A stretch of DNA of 64,000 nucleotides, from the NCBI GenBank assembly GCA_038216155.1, contig JBBQQH010000004.1:9028-73027 (forward strand), written 5' to 3'. This DNA comes from SZAS-103 sp038216155. GTDB taxonomy: Bacteria; Pseudomonadota; Gammaproteobacteria; Xanthomonadales; Xanthomonadaceae. Below are positions 1-8,970 of this stretch, in pieces. The notes beneath the pieces were generated by a model. That model did no database searches and was not told the DNA's origin. It saw only the letters and a list, made by a program, of their open reading frames with translations. Both the position numbers and the translations under genes were made by a program. The first letter of the stretch is position 1, and each line of letters begins with the position of its first letter.

Positions 1-1
1 A

Positions 2-409
2 GGTGGTCGCCTGACCGGCGCGTTGAATCGTTCCGAGTTCATCGACCGCGCCCTGCGCCAGGCCGTGAGCCGCGAGAGCGAGAAACTCCAGAACGGCCTG
101 ACCGTGCTGGCAACGGTCGGTTCGACCGCGCCATTTGTTGGTCTGCTGGGTACCGTCTGGGGCATCTACCACGCGTTGATTCGGATCAGCGAGTCAGGCG
201 AGGCCTCGATCGCGGCCGTCGCCGGCCCGGTCGGCGAGGCACTGATCATGACCGCACTCGGTCTGTTCGTCGCGATTCCGGCGGTACTGGCGTACAACTT
301 CTTCATCCGCATGAATCACGTCACGAACTCGAAGTTCGACGCGTTCGCGCATGACCTGCACGACTTCTTCGCCACCGGTTCGCGCGTCGGCGACGCGCCG
401 GTTCGCTGA
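2..409 (+). CDS. exbB: ExbB/TolQ-type proton channel subunit, C-terminal part
   Basis: This is the inner-membrane ExbB subunit of the TonB energising complex, which uses the proton gradient with ExbD to drive TonB-dependent outer-membrane uptake. The reading frame is open from the first bases, so the start lies outside the window; the TTG at 23 is internal. About 135 residues remain. They carry the MotA/TolQ/ExbB channel domain, with the glycine-rich helix VGSTAPFVGLLGTVWGI followed by a second long helix (EALIMTALGLFVAIPAVLAYN). exbD follows after 34 bp on the same strand, which favours ExbB over TolQ. In Xanthomonas a tonB-exbB-exbD1-exbD2 locus is known, so tonB is expected just upstream. 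Confidence 0.95.
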   Translation, partial: GGRLTGALNRSEFIDRALRQAVSRESEKLQNGLTVLATVGSTAPFVGLLGTVWGIYHALIRISESGEASIAAVAGPVGEALIMTALGLFVAIPAVLAYNFFIRMNHVTNSKFDAFAHDLHDFFATGSRVGDAPVR

Positions 410-443
410 AGCCCCGCTCGCGTAATCTCACGGAGAGCCGACG

Positions 444-866
444 ATGGCCTTCAGCAACAACGACAGCGGCGGGCCGATGGCCTCGATCAACGTCACGCCG
501 CTGGTCGACGTGATGTTGGTGTTGCTGATCATCTTCATGATCACGGCGCCGCTGATGACGCACAAGATCAAGGTCGACCTGCCTAACGCGCGATTGAACA
601 AGAAGCCGGACCCGCCGAAGATTCCGCCGATCAGCCTGACCGTGAAGGCAAACGGCGACGTCTACTGGAACGACGAATCGGTGAACGCTGACTTGCTGGA
701 AAGTCGGCTGGCAATCACCGCGCAGTTGACTCCGCAGCCCGAGTTGGATGTCCGCGGTGACAAGACCACGCGCTTCGGCACGGTGTGGTCGGTGATCCGT
801 ACGGCCAAGAATCAGGGAATGCAGAAAGTCGGCTTCATTTCCCAGCCCAAAAAGAACAACAACTAG
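444..866 (+). CDS. exbD: ExbD, first copy
   Basis: ExbD forms the proton-conducting partner of ExbB; it has one transmembrane helix and a periplasmic domain that acts on TonB. The 140-residue length is typical. Residues 12-35 give the usual helix, with the proton-carrying aspartate at D22 in the NVTPLVDVMLVLLIIFMIT-type segment. The periplasmic domain follows and ends in a lysine-rich tail. A GGAG box about 11 bp upstream supports the ATG at 444. It sits between exbB and a second exbD with short gaps, so the three are probably co-transcribed. It differs clearly from the second copy in the periplasmic part, so it is not a recent duplicate. Confidence 0.96.
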   Translation: MAFSNNDSGGPMASINVTPLVDVMLVLLIIFMITAPLMTHKIKVDLPNARLNKKPDPPKIPPISLTVKANGDVYWNDESVNADLLESRLAITAQLTPQPELDVRGDKTTRFGTVWSVIRTAKNQGMQKVGFISQPKKNNN

Positions 867-887
867 TACCGGAAAACAGGAACAGCC

Positions 888-1310
888 ATGGCGTTCAGCA
901 GCGGTAACAGCGGCGGCCCGATGGTCGACATCAATGTCACGCCCCTGGTGGACGTGCTGCTGGTGTTGCTGATCATCTTCATGGTGACGGCGCCGCCGTT
1001 GACCTATCAAATCCAGGTCGAGTTGCCGCAGCCCTCGACGCAACCGCCGCCGCCCAATCTCGCGGAACCCATTTCGCTAAAAATCGACGCGAATGGAGAA
1101 GTCACTTGGAATGGCTCCTCGGTTCCGCTGGCGGCGCTGGAATCGGCGATGCTGGTCGAGGCTGCCCGCTATTCTTCGACAGACGAACAGCCGGTTGTGC
1201 AGATCGACACCGACAAAGATGCGCAATACGGCGTGTTGGCCAAGGTGCTGGCGCATGCCAGGAATGCAGGCCTGATCAAGATGGGCTTTGTCGACACCGG
1301 ACAACAGTGA
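888..1310 (+). CDS. exbD: ExbD, second copy
   Basis: A second ExbD of 140 residues starts 21 bp after the first. It keeps the single N-terminal helix and the conserved aspartate at D22 but has a divergent periplasmic domain with a proline-rich linker near residues 45-55. Two tandem exbD genes after exbB are characteristic of Xanthomonas and relatives, where exbD2 is known to be dispensable for iron uptake but needed for some plant-associated traits. Whether that split applies here is inference. An AGGAA box precedes the start, and a strong terminator lies about 25 bp after the stop, marking the end of the operon. Confidence 0.95.
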   Translation: MAFSSGNSGGPMVDINVTPLVDVLLVLLIIFMVTAPPLTYQIQVELPQPSTQPPPPNLAEPISLKIDANGEVTWNGSSVPLAALESAMLVEAARYSSTDEQPVVQIDTDKDAQYGVLAKVLAHARNAGLIKMGFVDTGQQ

Positions 1311-1334
1311 CCGCACAGTCAGCAATCAGGAAAG

Positions 1335-1358
1335 CGCCGCGATCATCGCGGCGTTTTT
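1335..1358 (+). terminator. Rho-independent terminator after the exbB-exbD-exbD genes
   Basis: A perfect seven-base-pair GC stem (CGCCGCG at 1335-1341 with CGCGGCG at 1347-1353) around the loop ATCAT is followed by five T. It lies 25 bp past the second exbD and just before the convergent pdxJ end. Few A residues precede the stem, so it is mainly a plus-strand terminator. Confidence 0.85.
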
Positions 1359-1422
1359 CATTCTGTGCATCGCTAAAGGGCAGCAGTGGCACTCTTGTGG
1401 AAACGCGATGCCACCGCAGTCT

Positions 1423-2184
1423 TCAGGTAGCGGCAATGATGCTCAGGTAGTTGGCGACCGTGATCGCCAGACCATCGTACAAGGCCTCATCGAACACGGC
1501 ATGGCCAATCGAGACTTCGGCCACTTGCGGCACGCCGCGCAGGAAGTCGGCAAGATTGGCTTGGCTCAGGTCGTGTCCGGCATTGACCTGCAGGCCGGCG
1601 GCAACCGCTGCGCGCGCGCACGCCGCGCAACGCTCAATGGCTTGCGCCCAATTGCCGTCGGCATGCGCCTGCGCAAAGGGACCGGTGTAGATTTCGATGC
1701 GATCCGCGCCGATCAGTGCGGCGCGGTCGAGGCCCGTGGTATCGGCGTCGACGAACAGGGACACCCGAGCGCCCGTCTCCTTGAACTGTGCAATCAGCGG
1801 AGCCAGCCGTTCGCCATCACGGGCCAGATCGAAGCCGTGGTCCGAGGTCAGTTGGCCGTCGCCGTCGGGCACCAGCGTGACCTGTGACGGGCACGTCTGC
1901 TGCACCAGCGCCAGCAAGCCGGGATAGCTTTCGCGTGGCGGCGCAAACGGATTGCCTTCGATGTTGAACTCGACCTTGCCGCGCACGATATCGGCCAGCG
2001 CCCACACGTCTTCGGGCCGAATGTGCCGCTGATCCGGACGTGGGTGCACGGTGATGCCGCCGCAACCGGCAGCCATTGCCACTTCGGCGGCTCGCACCAC
2101 GCTCGGCCGGTCGCCGCCGCGCGAGTTGCGCAGCACCGCGACCTTGTTGAGATTGATGCTGAGGACGGCAGGCGAATCGCGCAT
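1423..2184 (-). CDS. pdxJ: Pyridoxine 5'-phosphate synthase
   Basis: PdxJ condenses 1-deoxyxylulose 5-phosphate with 3-amino-2-oxopropyl phosphate to make pyridoxine 5'-phosphate, the last ring-forming step of the DXP-dependent vitamin B6 pathway in the cytoplasm. The 253-residue protein begins with the family's NLNKVAVLRNSRGG strand and has GITVHPRPDQRHI (substrate and phosphate contacts), EFNIEGNPF and the late NAGHDL motif. The sequence is of the Xanthomonas/Bacteroidetes-like subtype with VLRNSRGG. It faces the exbD genes across a terminator; in Xanthomonas pdxJ is also a neighbour of exbD2. The ATG at 2184 fits the family start. Confidence 0.96.
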   Translation of the reverse strand: MRDSPAVLSINLNKVAVLRNSRGGDRPSVVRAAEVAMAAGCGGITVHPRPDQRHIRPEDVWALADIVRGKVEFNIEGNPFAPPRESYPGLLALVQQTCPSQVTLVPDGDGQLTSDHGFDLARDGERLAPLIAQFKETGARVSLFVDADTTGLDRAALIGADRIEIYTGPFAQAHADGNWAQAIERCAACARAAVAAGLQVNAGHDLSQANLADFLRGVPQVAEVSIGHAVFDEALYDGLAITVANYLSIIAAT

Positions 2185-2320
2185 GCGCCCAGCCTACGTT
2201 GCGGCGCGAGCCAGTGGAAGCGCTCCGACGCATTGCTCAACGGGCCACTCAGCGATCACGGCCTTGACCAAAGTGCGCGGCCTGCTTGCACAACAACGAC
2301 ATCCGCCGCGGATGCCATCA

Positions 2321-2349
2321 AGAAAAACGGCGACCCGAGGGCCGCCGTT
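2321..2349 (-). terminator. Rho-independent terminator after the small YeaQ-type gene
   Basis: Read on the minus strand, ACGGCG and CGCCGT (2327-2332 and 2343-2348) pair around a ten-base loop and are followed by TTTTCTT. It lies about 23 bp after the stop of the minus-strand gene at 2372-2632. Confidence 0.75.
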
Positions 2350-2371
2350 CGATCGCACTTGCGAGGTTGGG

Positions 2372-2632
2372 TCAGGCTCGTTTGATCAATCCGATCAGCA
2401 CCAGCAAAACCACCGCACCGATGAATGCGTTGAGGACCGCGGCAACAATGCCCGCACCCAATGCGATTCCCAGCATCGGCAACAACCACCAGCCGATGAA
2501 CGCACCGATGATGCCGATGATGATGTTGCCAAGGACCCCGAATCCGAAACCGCGAACAACCAACCCTGCCAACCAGCCGGCGATGCCGCCGATCAACAAC
2601 GTGATGATGATTCCCTGTACTTGTGGCGTCAT
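2372..2632 (-). CDS. GlsB/YeaQ/YmgE-family small membrane protein
   Basis: An 86-residue, glycine-rich inner-membrane protein with three hydrophobic helices. The pattern GIAGWLAGLVVRG followed by GNIIIGIIGAFIGWW is the signature of the GlsB/YeaQ/YmgE (transglycosylase-associated) family, which is linked to envelope and general stress. No enzymatic activity has been shown for the family, and there are no catalytic residues to point to. A GGAGGG box precedes the ATG. It has its own terminator, so it is probably a single-gene unit. Confidence 0.9.
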   Translation of the reverse strand: MTPQVQGIIITLLIGGIAGWLAGLVVRGFGFGVLGNIIIGIIGAFIGWWLLPMLGIALGAGIVAAVLNAFIGAVVLLVLIGLIKRA

Positions 2633-2704
2633 GGTGTACTCCCTCCTTCACCGATGGATATGAGTGGGCTTAAGGCCCAGACCGAGCCTAGCACGATCGG
2701 CGTT

Positions 2705-3022
2705 TCAGGCAGAAGGCGGTGGCTCAATCGGTGGAAAGGATTCGCGCGGCGCCGTTGCGCTCGCTGAGGAATCGGCAGGCTGGCCTGCGCGCTGCGCATC
2801 GGCTTGCATGCGCATCGCGCGCAACTCGTCGGGCGAGAGAATCTGTGCCGTGTTGCGACCCTGGCCTTCCACGCGCGACGCGATCAACCACATCACGCCG
2901 ATCACGAACAGCAGCAGTGAAGACAGCAGGCACAGCGTACCAAGACCGACCGAGGTGGTCAGGAACGGCACCGCAAACAGGGCGGCAGCAACCAATATCA
3001 GGATCCAGGGCATCCGCATCAC
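2705..3022 (-). CDS. Small two-helix membrane protein, function unknown
   Basis: I do not recognise a named family. The 105 residues begin with two hydrophobic helices (about residues 5-22 and 28-48), then a charged region with SPDELRAMRMQADAQRAGQ and a proline/serine-rich tail. The helices suggest an inner-membrane protein with a cytoplasmic tail. It lies between the YeaQ-type gene and cardiolipin synthase, all on the minus strand, with gaps of about 70 bp on both sides. Codon use looks like that of the neighbours, and no competing frame fits better. Confidence 0.7.
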   Translation of the reverse strand: MMRMPWILILVAAALFAVPFLTTSVGLGTLCLLSSLLLFVIGVMWLIASRVEGQGRNTAQILSPDELRAMRMQADAQRAGQPADSSASATAPRESFPPIEPPPSA

Positions 3023-3096
3023 CAGGCGCGAAGATTGGGCAGGTGCAGTCTAGCCGATCGATCCGCACGAGCGCAGGCCGCGAGTGGTTGCCAGCG

Positions 3097-4494
3097 CTAG
3101 AGGATCGGCGAGAACAGCCGTGCGACGCCTTCGCTCAAGCGCGAGAGAAATGCCGGCCGCAGCGAATCCTTGGTGACTTCGCTCGCCGCCGCCAGATCGA
3201 CGGCCAGGCTGCTCGACAGATCGCTCGCCACGCCGGTATCGCAGAACAAGACGACAATCTCGAAGTTCAGCGCGAAGCTGCGTGCATCGAAATTGGAGGT
3301 GCCCAGGATCGAGATCTCCTCATCTATCAGTAGCGCCTTGGTGTGCATCATGCGCGGGCCGTATTCGAAGATACGCACGCCGGCCTCAAGCAGTCGATCA
3401 AAATACGAGCGGGCTGCCGGAGTCACCATCCGCGAATCGCTGCGTTTGGGCACCATCACGCGAACGTCGAGTCCACGCATTGCTGCCGCTTCCAGCGCAA
3501 ACAACGCGGCTCGGCTGGGTACGAAATAGGGCGTTGCCAGCCACACGCGCGATTGCGCGCGATGAATTGCCGAGACCTCCACCCGATGCACCGGCTCCCA
3601 TTCGTTGTCAGGCCCGGCCGGAATCACCTGGGCGCTGATCGGCCCCTTTGCAGCGGGCGCGCTGACGGAATCGAGCGCGAGCTGCTTATCGGTTGCGTAA
3701 TGCCAGTCCTCCAGCCACGCAATTTGCAGCCAGTGCACGACCTCGCCTTCCAGCCGCATGTGCATGTCGTGGAAGGCATCGTCCTTGAGCTGATTGTTTT
3801 CGTCGTCGGTGACGTTGATGCCACCGGTAAAGCCGACCTTGCCGTCGCAGATCACGATCTTGCGGTGGCTGCGCATGTTGAGCTTGGGTCGCGCGAAAAA
3901 CGTCATCCACCAGCGCACGGGATGGAAGAATGCCAATTCGGCGCCGGCCTCCTCCAGTGGTTTTGTGAACTTGCTCGAGAGCCGCGAACCGATGCCGTCG
4001 AGCAGCACCCGCACCTTCACACCGGCCTTGGCGCGCTCAATGAGGGCGTCGCGGATTCGCGTTCCGGTTCGGTCGCCCAGAAAAATGTAGTACTCGACAT
4101 GGACGTGCTGCTGCGCCGCTTCGATCGCCTTGACCAGCGCATCGTAAGTCGGGCCACCATCAATCAGCAGCTCGACCTTGCTGGCGGTGGTAGCCGGCAT
4201 GCCGGTCATGAATTGCGCGGTGCGATTGAGCGCTGCGTCCTTTTCGTTGGCCGGGCCAGGCTGGCGCCCGCCCACGTTGTCGTGCGACAACTTGCGCTTG
4301 CGTTGCGAGCGGTCGATGCGCTGCGGCCCCAGTACGTAATAGATCAGGAAGCCCAGATACGGCAAGAACGCCAGCGCCATCAACCAGCTCAGCGTGGCAG
4401 CCGGCGCACGCTTTTGCATGATCACCCAGCCGCCGATCACAACCAGATACACCGGCCACGCGATCGCCAACAACAACACCAGCCAATGCGGCAT
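3097..4494 (-). CDS. cls: Cardiolipin synthase (phospholipase D superfamily)
   Basis: The enzyme joins two phosphatidylglycerol molecules into cardiolipin and glycerol at the inner membrane. The 465 residues hold two N-terminal helices (about 4-24 and 34-54, with the typical ...PYLGFLIYYVLGP end) and two PLD domains. Both HKD motifs are intact: H210-K212-D217 (HRKIVICDG) and H384-K386-D391 (HTKALLID), the latter followed by GTSNFDARS. Length and domain order match ClsA-type enzymes of Gram-negative bacteria. A second PLD protein, the lipoprotein at 52257-54272, is of the ClsC type, so this strain may have at least two cardiolipin-forming enzymes. Confidence 0.95.
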   Translation of the reverse strand: MPHWLVLLLAIAWPVYLVVIGGWVIMQKRAPAATLSWLMALAFLPYLGFLIYYVLGPQRIDRSQRKRKLSHDNVGGRQPGPANEKDAALNRTAQFMTGMPATTASKVELLIDGGPTYDALVKAIEAAQQHVHVEYYIFLGDRTGTRIRDALIERAKAGVKVRVLLDGIGSRLSSKFTKPLEEAGAELAFFHPVRWWMTFFARPKLNMRSHRKIVICDGKVGFTGGINVTDDENNQLKDDAFHDMHMRLEGEVVHWLQIAWLEDWHYATDKQLALDSVSAPAAKGPISAQVIPAGPDNEWEPVHRVEVSAIHRAQSRVWLATPYFVPSRAALFALEAAAMRGLDVRVMVPKRSDSRMVTPAARSYFDRLLEAGVRIFEYGPRMMHTKALLIDEEISILGTSNFDARSFALNFEIVVLFCDTGVASDLSSSLAVDLAAASEVTKDSLRPAFLSRLSEGVARLFSPIL

Positions 4495-4660
4495 GTGACG
4501 TCCTATTTTACAGCTGGTTGAGTGGATCGAACGTCACGATTCTCGCAGATTGACGTTCGGAAAGGCCGCACGCCTCAGAACGCGTAAACGCGGACAATCC
4601 AATGCATGCGGGCAGACGCTTCTTGTGGCATGTTTCAGTCATGTGACGCAATTGATCGAT

Positions 4661-7171
4661 ATGGCGACTTCTTCGACAAATGTCCTGGTTGCACGCGCGT
4701 GCGCCGCTTCGGTGCTGGCACTGGGGCTGGTCACGCTCCTCGGCTGGTCGCTCGGGCTGACCTGGTTGCTGCAATTGCGCCCCGGCTGGACGCCGATGGT
4801 GGTCAATACCGCGCTGGGCTTCGTGCTCAGCGGCGCCAGTGTTTGGGCTGCGGCGTCGGCCTCTATTCCCGTGCGACGGTTGGCGGTGGTCGGCGGCGTG
4901 CTGCTGTTGGCACTCGCGGTGGCTGAATTCTGCGTACTGGTGTTCGACCTGGCCCCGGCGTGGTCGTTGCCGCAACTGCACCGTCCACTGCAACCAGGTT
5001 ATCCGCATCCCGGACGGATGGCCCCAAATACCACGCTGTGTTTCCTGCTGGCGGGCGCTGGGTTGATTGGTGCGACTGGGTCTGGGCGACCGTCGGCCGT
5101 TCACTGGGTGCAGCGTGCGGCGACCGCAGTGATTGCGATCGGTTTGTTGGGGGTGGTCGGCTACGCCTTGCAGCTCGAATACCTGTACGGTTGGACCGGC
5201 GTGGTACGGATGGCGCTGACCACCGGCTTCGGGATGATCGTGCTCGGTGTCGGTTTGTGGAACGCCGTGCCTACGCGGGCAGACAAGGCATCCATAACCG
5301 ACGGTGACGAGGTCGCCGCGGTCAATCGCACCGCGAGTCTGTTGCTGCTGCTGGTAGCAGCCAGCGCCGGCATTGGTGGCTTTGCTTTCCTGCAGGGTCA
5401 GGTTGAACAGCAAGTGCGTGAGGAGCTGCTGCAACTGAGCGTTGCCCACAGCGGGACATTTGCGGAGATCATCGGCCTTCGCAGCGCGCGCGCGCAGCTG
5501 GTCAGTACCGACCCGGAGCTGGCGTCGCGTATGCGCACGTTGGCCCGGTCTGCGGACGCGGACGGATCCCTGAATTTGTTGCGACGGTGGGCGATCAACC
5601 CGCAGGCAAACGGCTTTTCGATTATCTCGGTGAGGCAGCAAGGGCGCACCCTATTGCTGGCAGGCAAGCCGCTGCCGGCCTCGACGCAAGTGCCGGTGCG
5701 CACTCCGTGGCCCGCTACGTTGCTATGGAAAAATGGCTTCGTGCTGCGCCGTGAAGTGCCGGTCAGCGACGCTGTGGGCGCACTGGGCGTGCTGATCAGC
5801 GAGCAACGACTGGATGCTTTGACAGCGCTCGATGCGAGAACCAATCGGTTGGGTGAGAGTGGCGAGATGGCGGTTTGCGCGGTGCAGGCGGCGCACTCGG
5901 AGCAGATGATCTGCTTTCCGCTGCGCAGTCGGCGACAACCATATCGGAGTGCAAGGGTGCTAGATGGAATGCCGTTGCCGATGGATTTCGCCCTGCGCGG
6001 GCGCACCGGCTCCATCATTGCGCTGGACTATCGGCGCCATCGGGTGTTGGCAGCGTATGCGCCGGTCGGCGACACCGGGCTTGGGCTGGTGGTCAAGCGC
6101 GATGTCGCTGAGATCTATGCGCCGATCCGGGTGCAATTCCAGCGCATCGTGCTGTTTCTTTCCGCTTTGCTGGCGATCGGCATGCTGGTGCTTAGGCGCC
6201 GATTGCGCCCCTTGCTGCACACGCTCGAGGCGACGCGAGCGCAGGCGCGCGAGAATGCGGTGCGATTTGGTGCGGCGGTTGAAAGCAACCTGGATGCCTT
6301 TTTCATCCTGGAGTGCGTGCGCGATGCCGACGGCACGGCCAGCGACCTGCGCTACGCGCTGCTTAACGGCAAGGCCGAACGGTTGCTGGGACAGAACCGG
6401 GAACGCGTTGTTGGAAAACGATTGTTTGATCCGTTCCCGGATCAACGCGACGCGCAGATGTTGGTGGCCTTTTTGCGGGTGATCGAAACCGGCGAGCCGT
6501 TGATCGAGGAGCGCTGCGGCATCTCCGCGATCGGTGAGCCGCGCTGGTATCACTTGCAGGTGGTGCGGCTGGGCGATGGTTTGGGTGTGACCGTGCGCGA
6601 CATCACCCGGGCCCGCGCCGCCGCCGAACGCGTACGCCATCAAGCGCTGCACGACGTATTGACCGGCTTGCCCAACCGCGCGGCATTCGAACAGGCGGCA
6701 GCGGCAGCGATCATCGAGGCGCAAAAGCACGGCGGCACGTTGGCGTTGGCGTTGCTCGATCTGGACGGCTTCAAACACGTCAACGACACGCTTGGCCATG
6801 CGGCGGGCGACGTGCTATTGCAACAGGTGGCGGTGCGCCTGCGTGATTGCCTGCGCCCGAGCGACATCCTGGCGCGGCTGGGCGGGGACGAATTCGTGCT
6901 GGTATTGCCGGCGATCAACTGGCCTGCGGGTGCAATCGCGGTGGCCAACAAGTTGATCGCGCAGATCGCGTTGCCGATTGTGATCGACCAGGACACGGTA
7001 CGCGTAACTGCCAGCATTGGACTGAGCGTATTTCCTGACGACGGTCGTGTAGCCGCCACCTTGCTACACAGCGCCGATCAGGCGATGTACCGGGCCAAGC
7101 GCGCCGGTCGCAATGGGTATGCGTTGCATCAAAACGATCTGCACCAGAACGATCCGCAGCGCACCGACTGA
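4661..7171 (+). CDS. Membrane diguanylate cyclase with PAS and GGDEF domains
   Basis: The protein makes cyclic di-GMP from two GTP. In the 836 residues: about six transmembrane helices in the first 200 residues (a membrane sensor part of unassigned type), a likely extracytoplasmic domain at about 240-480, one more helix near 500, a PAS-like segment at about 525-650, and a GGDEF domain at the end. The active motif GGDEF is at 741-745, and the product-inhibition site RxxD (RPSD) lies at 732-735, five residues before it, so both activity and feedback control look intact. There is no EAL domain. The frame is open from a TTG at 4550, but the ATG at 4661 directly precedes the first helix and is preferred. 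The ligand of the sensor part is not evident. Confidence 0.88.
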   Translation: MATSSTNVLVARACAASVLALGLVTLLGWSLGLTWLLQLRPGWTPMVVNTALGFVLSGASVWAAASASIPVRRLAVVGGVLLLALAVAEFCVLVFDLAPAWSLPQLHRPLQPGYPHPGRMAPNTTLCFLLAGAGLIGATGSGRPSAVHWVQRAATAVIAIGLLGVVGYALQLEYLYGWTGVVRMALTTGFGMIVLGVGLWNAVPTRADKASITDGDEVAAVNRTASLLLLLVAASAGIGGFAFLQGQVEQQVREELLQLSVAHSGTFAEIIGLRSARAQLVSTDPELASRMRTLARSADADGSLNLLRRWAINPQANGFSIISVRQQGRTLLLAGKPLPASTQVPVRTPWPATLLWKNGFVLRREVPVSDAVGALGVLISEQRLDALTALDARTNRLGESGEMAVCAVQAAHSEQMICFPLRSRRQPYRSARVLDGMPLPMDFALRGRTGSIIALDYRRHRVLAAYAPVGDTGLGLVVKRDVAEIYAPIRVQFQRIVLFLSALLAIGMLVLRRRLRPLLHTLEATRAQARENAVRFGAAVESNLDAFFILECVRDADGTASDLRYALLNGKAERLLGQNRERVVGKRLFDPFPDQRDAQMLVAFLRVIETGEPLIEERCGISAIGEPRWYHLQVVRLGDGLGVTVRDITRARAAAERVRHQALHDVLTGLPNRAAFEQAAAAAIIEAQKHGGTLALALLDLDGFKHVNDTLGHAAGDVLLQQVAVRLRDCLRPSDILARLGGDEFVLVLPAINWPAGAIAVANKLIAQIALPIVIDQDTVRVTASIGLSVFPDDGRVAATLLHSADQAMYRAKRAGRNGYALHQNDLHQNDPQRTD

Positions 7172-7288
7172 TGCTGCTGCTGCGGCCAGGATCGATGCGG
7201 ATCGCGATTTCGCCTGATGCGGGCAGGTCCCCGCCGCCGCCCAGCCTGCGTTGGCATCCGCGCGGCACGTTCCGATGCCGCATCAACC

Positions 7289-7999
7289 TCAGCCCGGCGC
7301 ACCTGCGTACAGCGTTTCCGCGCGCTGAAACAACAGCCAGCTGGTTGCGATCATTTTCGCGCCGCCGCGCGGGCGATTGCCTCGGTGCGTGTGGGTGAAC
7401 GCGGTCGGCGCCAGCAACAGGCTGCCGGTCGCCGGCACGATCTTTCGCTGCTGATACAGGAATTGCGTTTCGCCGTCGGCGAATCCGTCGTTGAGATAGA
7501 TTGTCCACAACAGCATCCGATGCAGCGTTTCGCACCCCGCATCCTTTGGATACAGCTCGCAGTGCCAGTAGGGATAGCCGCCTTCGTCGGCGGCATAGCG
7601 TTGCAGGTTGATCGCGCCCGGTCGCAGCACCACACGCACGATCCGCGCCAGTGCGGCATCGTCCAAGGTGTCGAAATCCTCGGCCCCAAGGCGACGCAGC
7701 GCGCCCGTTTCCGGGTCCGGCGTCTGCAACATCAGCGGCGCGATCAACGCATGCCGGTATTTGCGCAGGTATTGCATCAGGCCATTGAACACCGCCGTGT
7801 TCAGCGCGGTGGTTACATCCTTCCACTCAGGACTCGAGCTGATCGCAAGGTCGCGACTGTGCTTGAGCTCAGGATGCACGCCGCCGCCGACGCGGCCGGG
7901 CAGAGTCTGATTGCTTGCCTCGAAGCGCCGCACGATCGCCGCGCAGGCGTCGGCGGGCAATGCCTCCGGATACACCTCGATGAAGTCCGGAGCGCTCAT
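7289..7999 (-). CDS. 2-oxoglutarate/Fe(II) oxygenase, prolyl-4-hydroxylase-like
   Basis: A non-haem iron oxygenase of the 2OG-Fe(II) superfamily; the substrate cannot be read from the sequence. In the C-terminal half, YWHCELYP gives an HxE rather than the commoner HxD iron pair. LAPTAFTHTHRGNRP supplies the distal histidine and a following arginine placed to bind 2-oxoglutarate. The frame is open to 8077, which would overlap the upstream gene, so the ATG at 7999 (236 residues) is preferred. It lies 53 bp behind the phenylalanine hydroxylase on the same strand and may be co-transcribed with it. A link to aromatic amino acid metabolism is only a guess from position. Confidence 0.75.
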   Translation of the reverse strand: MSAPDFIEVYPEALPADACAAIVRRFEASNQTLPGRVGGGVHPELKHSRDLAISSSPEWKDVTTALNTAVFNGLMQYLRKYRHALIAPLMLQTPDPETGALRRLGAEDFDTLDDAALARIVRVVLRPGAINLQRYAADEGGYPYWHCELYPKDAGCETLHRMLLWTIYLNDGFADGETQFLYQQRKIVPATGSLLLAPTAFTHTHRGNRPRGGAKMIATSWLLFQRAETLYAGAPG

Positions 8000-8052
8000 C
8001 TCAGCGCCGCGCAAGGGCGACCAGGCGATGGCGTTGGTCCCGGCGCGCCCGA

Positions 8053-8940
8053 TCAGACATCGCCGTCGCTGGCCCATCCTTCACCGCTGCCGCGATGGAC
8101 CACGTCGTCGCCATCGATGATCTGTCCGGCCGGAATCGACGCCTCGTCGCCAAGTTGTTCGTAGAGCGGCCTGAAGTCCGGCTCGGTCGCATCCATCAAC
8201 TGCTCGAAATCATCGATCACGAAATAGGTTTTCTGGAAGGTGTCGATCCGATAGCGCGTGCGCATGATGCGCGTCAGGTCGAACCCGATGCGGTTGGGCG
8301 CCGGCGATTCCAGGCAATGGATGCTTTCACCTTTGCTTGAAAGGATGCCCGACCCGTAGATGCGCAGCCCGTTGTCCTCGCGAATCAGGCCGAACTCCAC
8401 CGTGTACCAGTACAGGCGCGTCAGATTGACCAGCGCTTCGGCGCCGATGTCGTGCGCCTTGACGCCGCCGCGCCCGTAGGCGGCGATGTAGTCGGCGAAC
8501 ACCGGTTCCATCAACAACGGCACATGGCCGTACAGGTCGTGGAACAGGTCCGGCTCGGACAGGTAATCCATTTGCTCGGGTTTGCGAATCCACCAGGTCA
8601 CCGGAAAACGGCGGTTGGCCAAGTGATCAAAAAATGTCAGCTCGGGCAACAAGCCCTCGACGCCGATCAGTTCCCAGCCGGTCGCGGCACGCAAGACCTT
8701 GTTGAGCTCGTCGAACTTCGGAATCGCGTCCGCGCCCATGCCCATCGCCCGTTGATTGCGCAGGAACGCGCTGCATGCGCGCTGCGGCAATACGTCTTGC
8801 TGGCGCGCGAAGAGCTGTGCCCAGACCTGGTGATCGGTCTGGGTATAGGTGCTCCAGGGCTGCTCGACGATGGCGGTGGTGTAGACCGGGACGTAGCCCT
8901 TGTCGGTGAGCTGGTGTTCGACACGCTTGGGTTCGTTCAT
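8053..8940 (-). CDS. phhA: Phenylalanine 4-monooxygenase
   Basis: The enzyme hydroxylates phenylalanine to tyrosine using oxygen, ferrous iron and a reduced pterin, the first step of phenylalanine catabolism. The 295-residue length fits the single-domain bacterial form. Iron ligands are visible as H134 and H139 in FHDLYGHVP and E182 in LYWYTVEFGLI. The ATG at 8940 has AAGGAG eight bases upstream; an in-frame GTG 21 bp earlier precedes this ribosome site and is not needed. The gene sits between a rhomboid protease gene and the 2OG oxygenase, all on the minus strand. phhB, the usual pterin-recycling partner, is not in the window. Confidence 0.95.
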   Translation of the reverse strand: MNEPKRVEHQLTDKGYVPVYTTAIVEQPWSTYTQTDHQVWAQLFARQQDVLPQRACSAFLRNQRAMGMGADAIPKFDELNKVLRAATGWELIGVEGLLPELTFFDHLANRRFPVTWWIRKPEQMDYLSEPDLFHDLYGHVPLLMEPVFADYIAAYGRGGVKAHDIGAEALVNLTRLYWYTVEFGLIREDNGLRIYGSGILSSKGESIHCLESPAPNRIGFDLTRIMRTRYRIDTFQKTYFVIDDFEQLMDATEPDFRPLYEQLGDEASIPAGQIIDGDDVVHRGSGEGWASDGDV

Positions 8941-8970
8941 CGCAAAAACTCCTTGCTGCACGCCGCCAGT

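Noticed and set aside
3343..4521. Plus-strand open frame of 392 codons opposite cardiolipin synthase
   Set aside because: It is the shadow of a gene with both HKD motifs intact and shows no domain of its own.
4508..5641. Minus-strand open frame of 377 codons opposite the diguanylate cyclase
   Set aside because: Gln/Arg-rich translation without recognisable domains; the plus strand codes for clear membrane helices at the same place.
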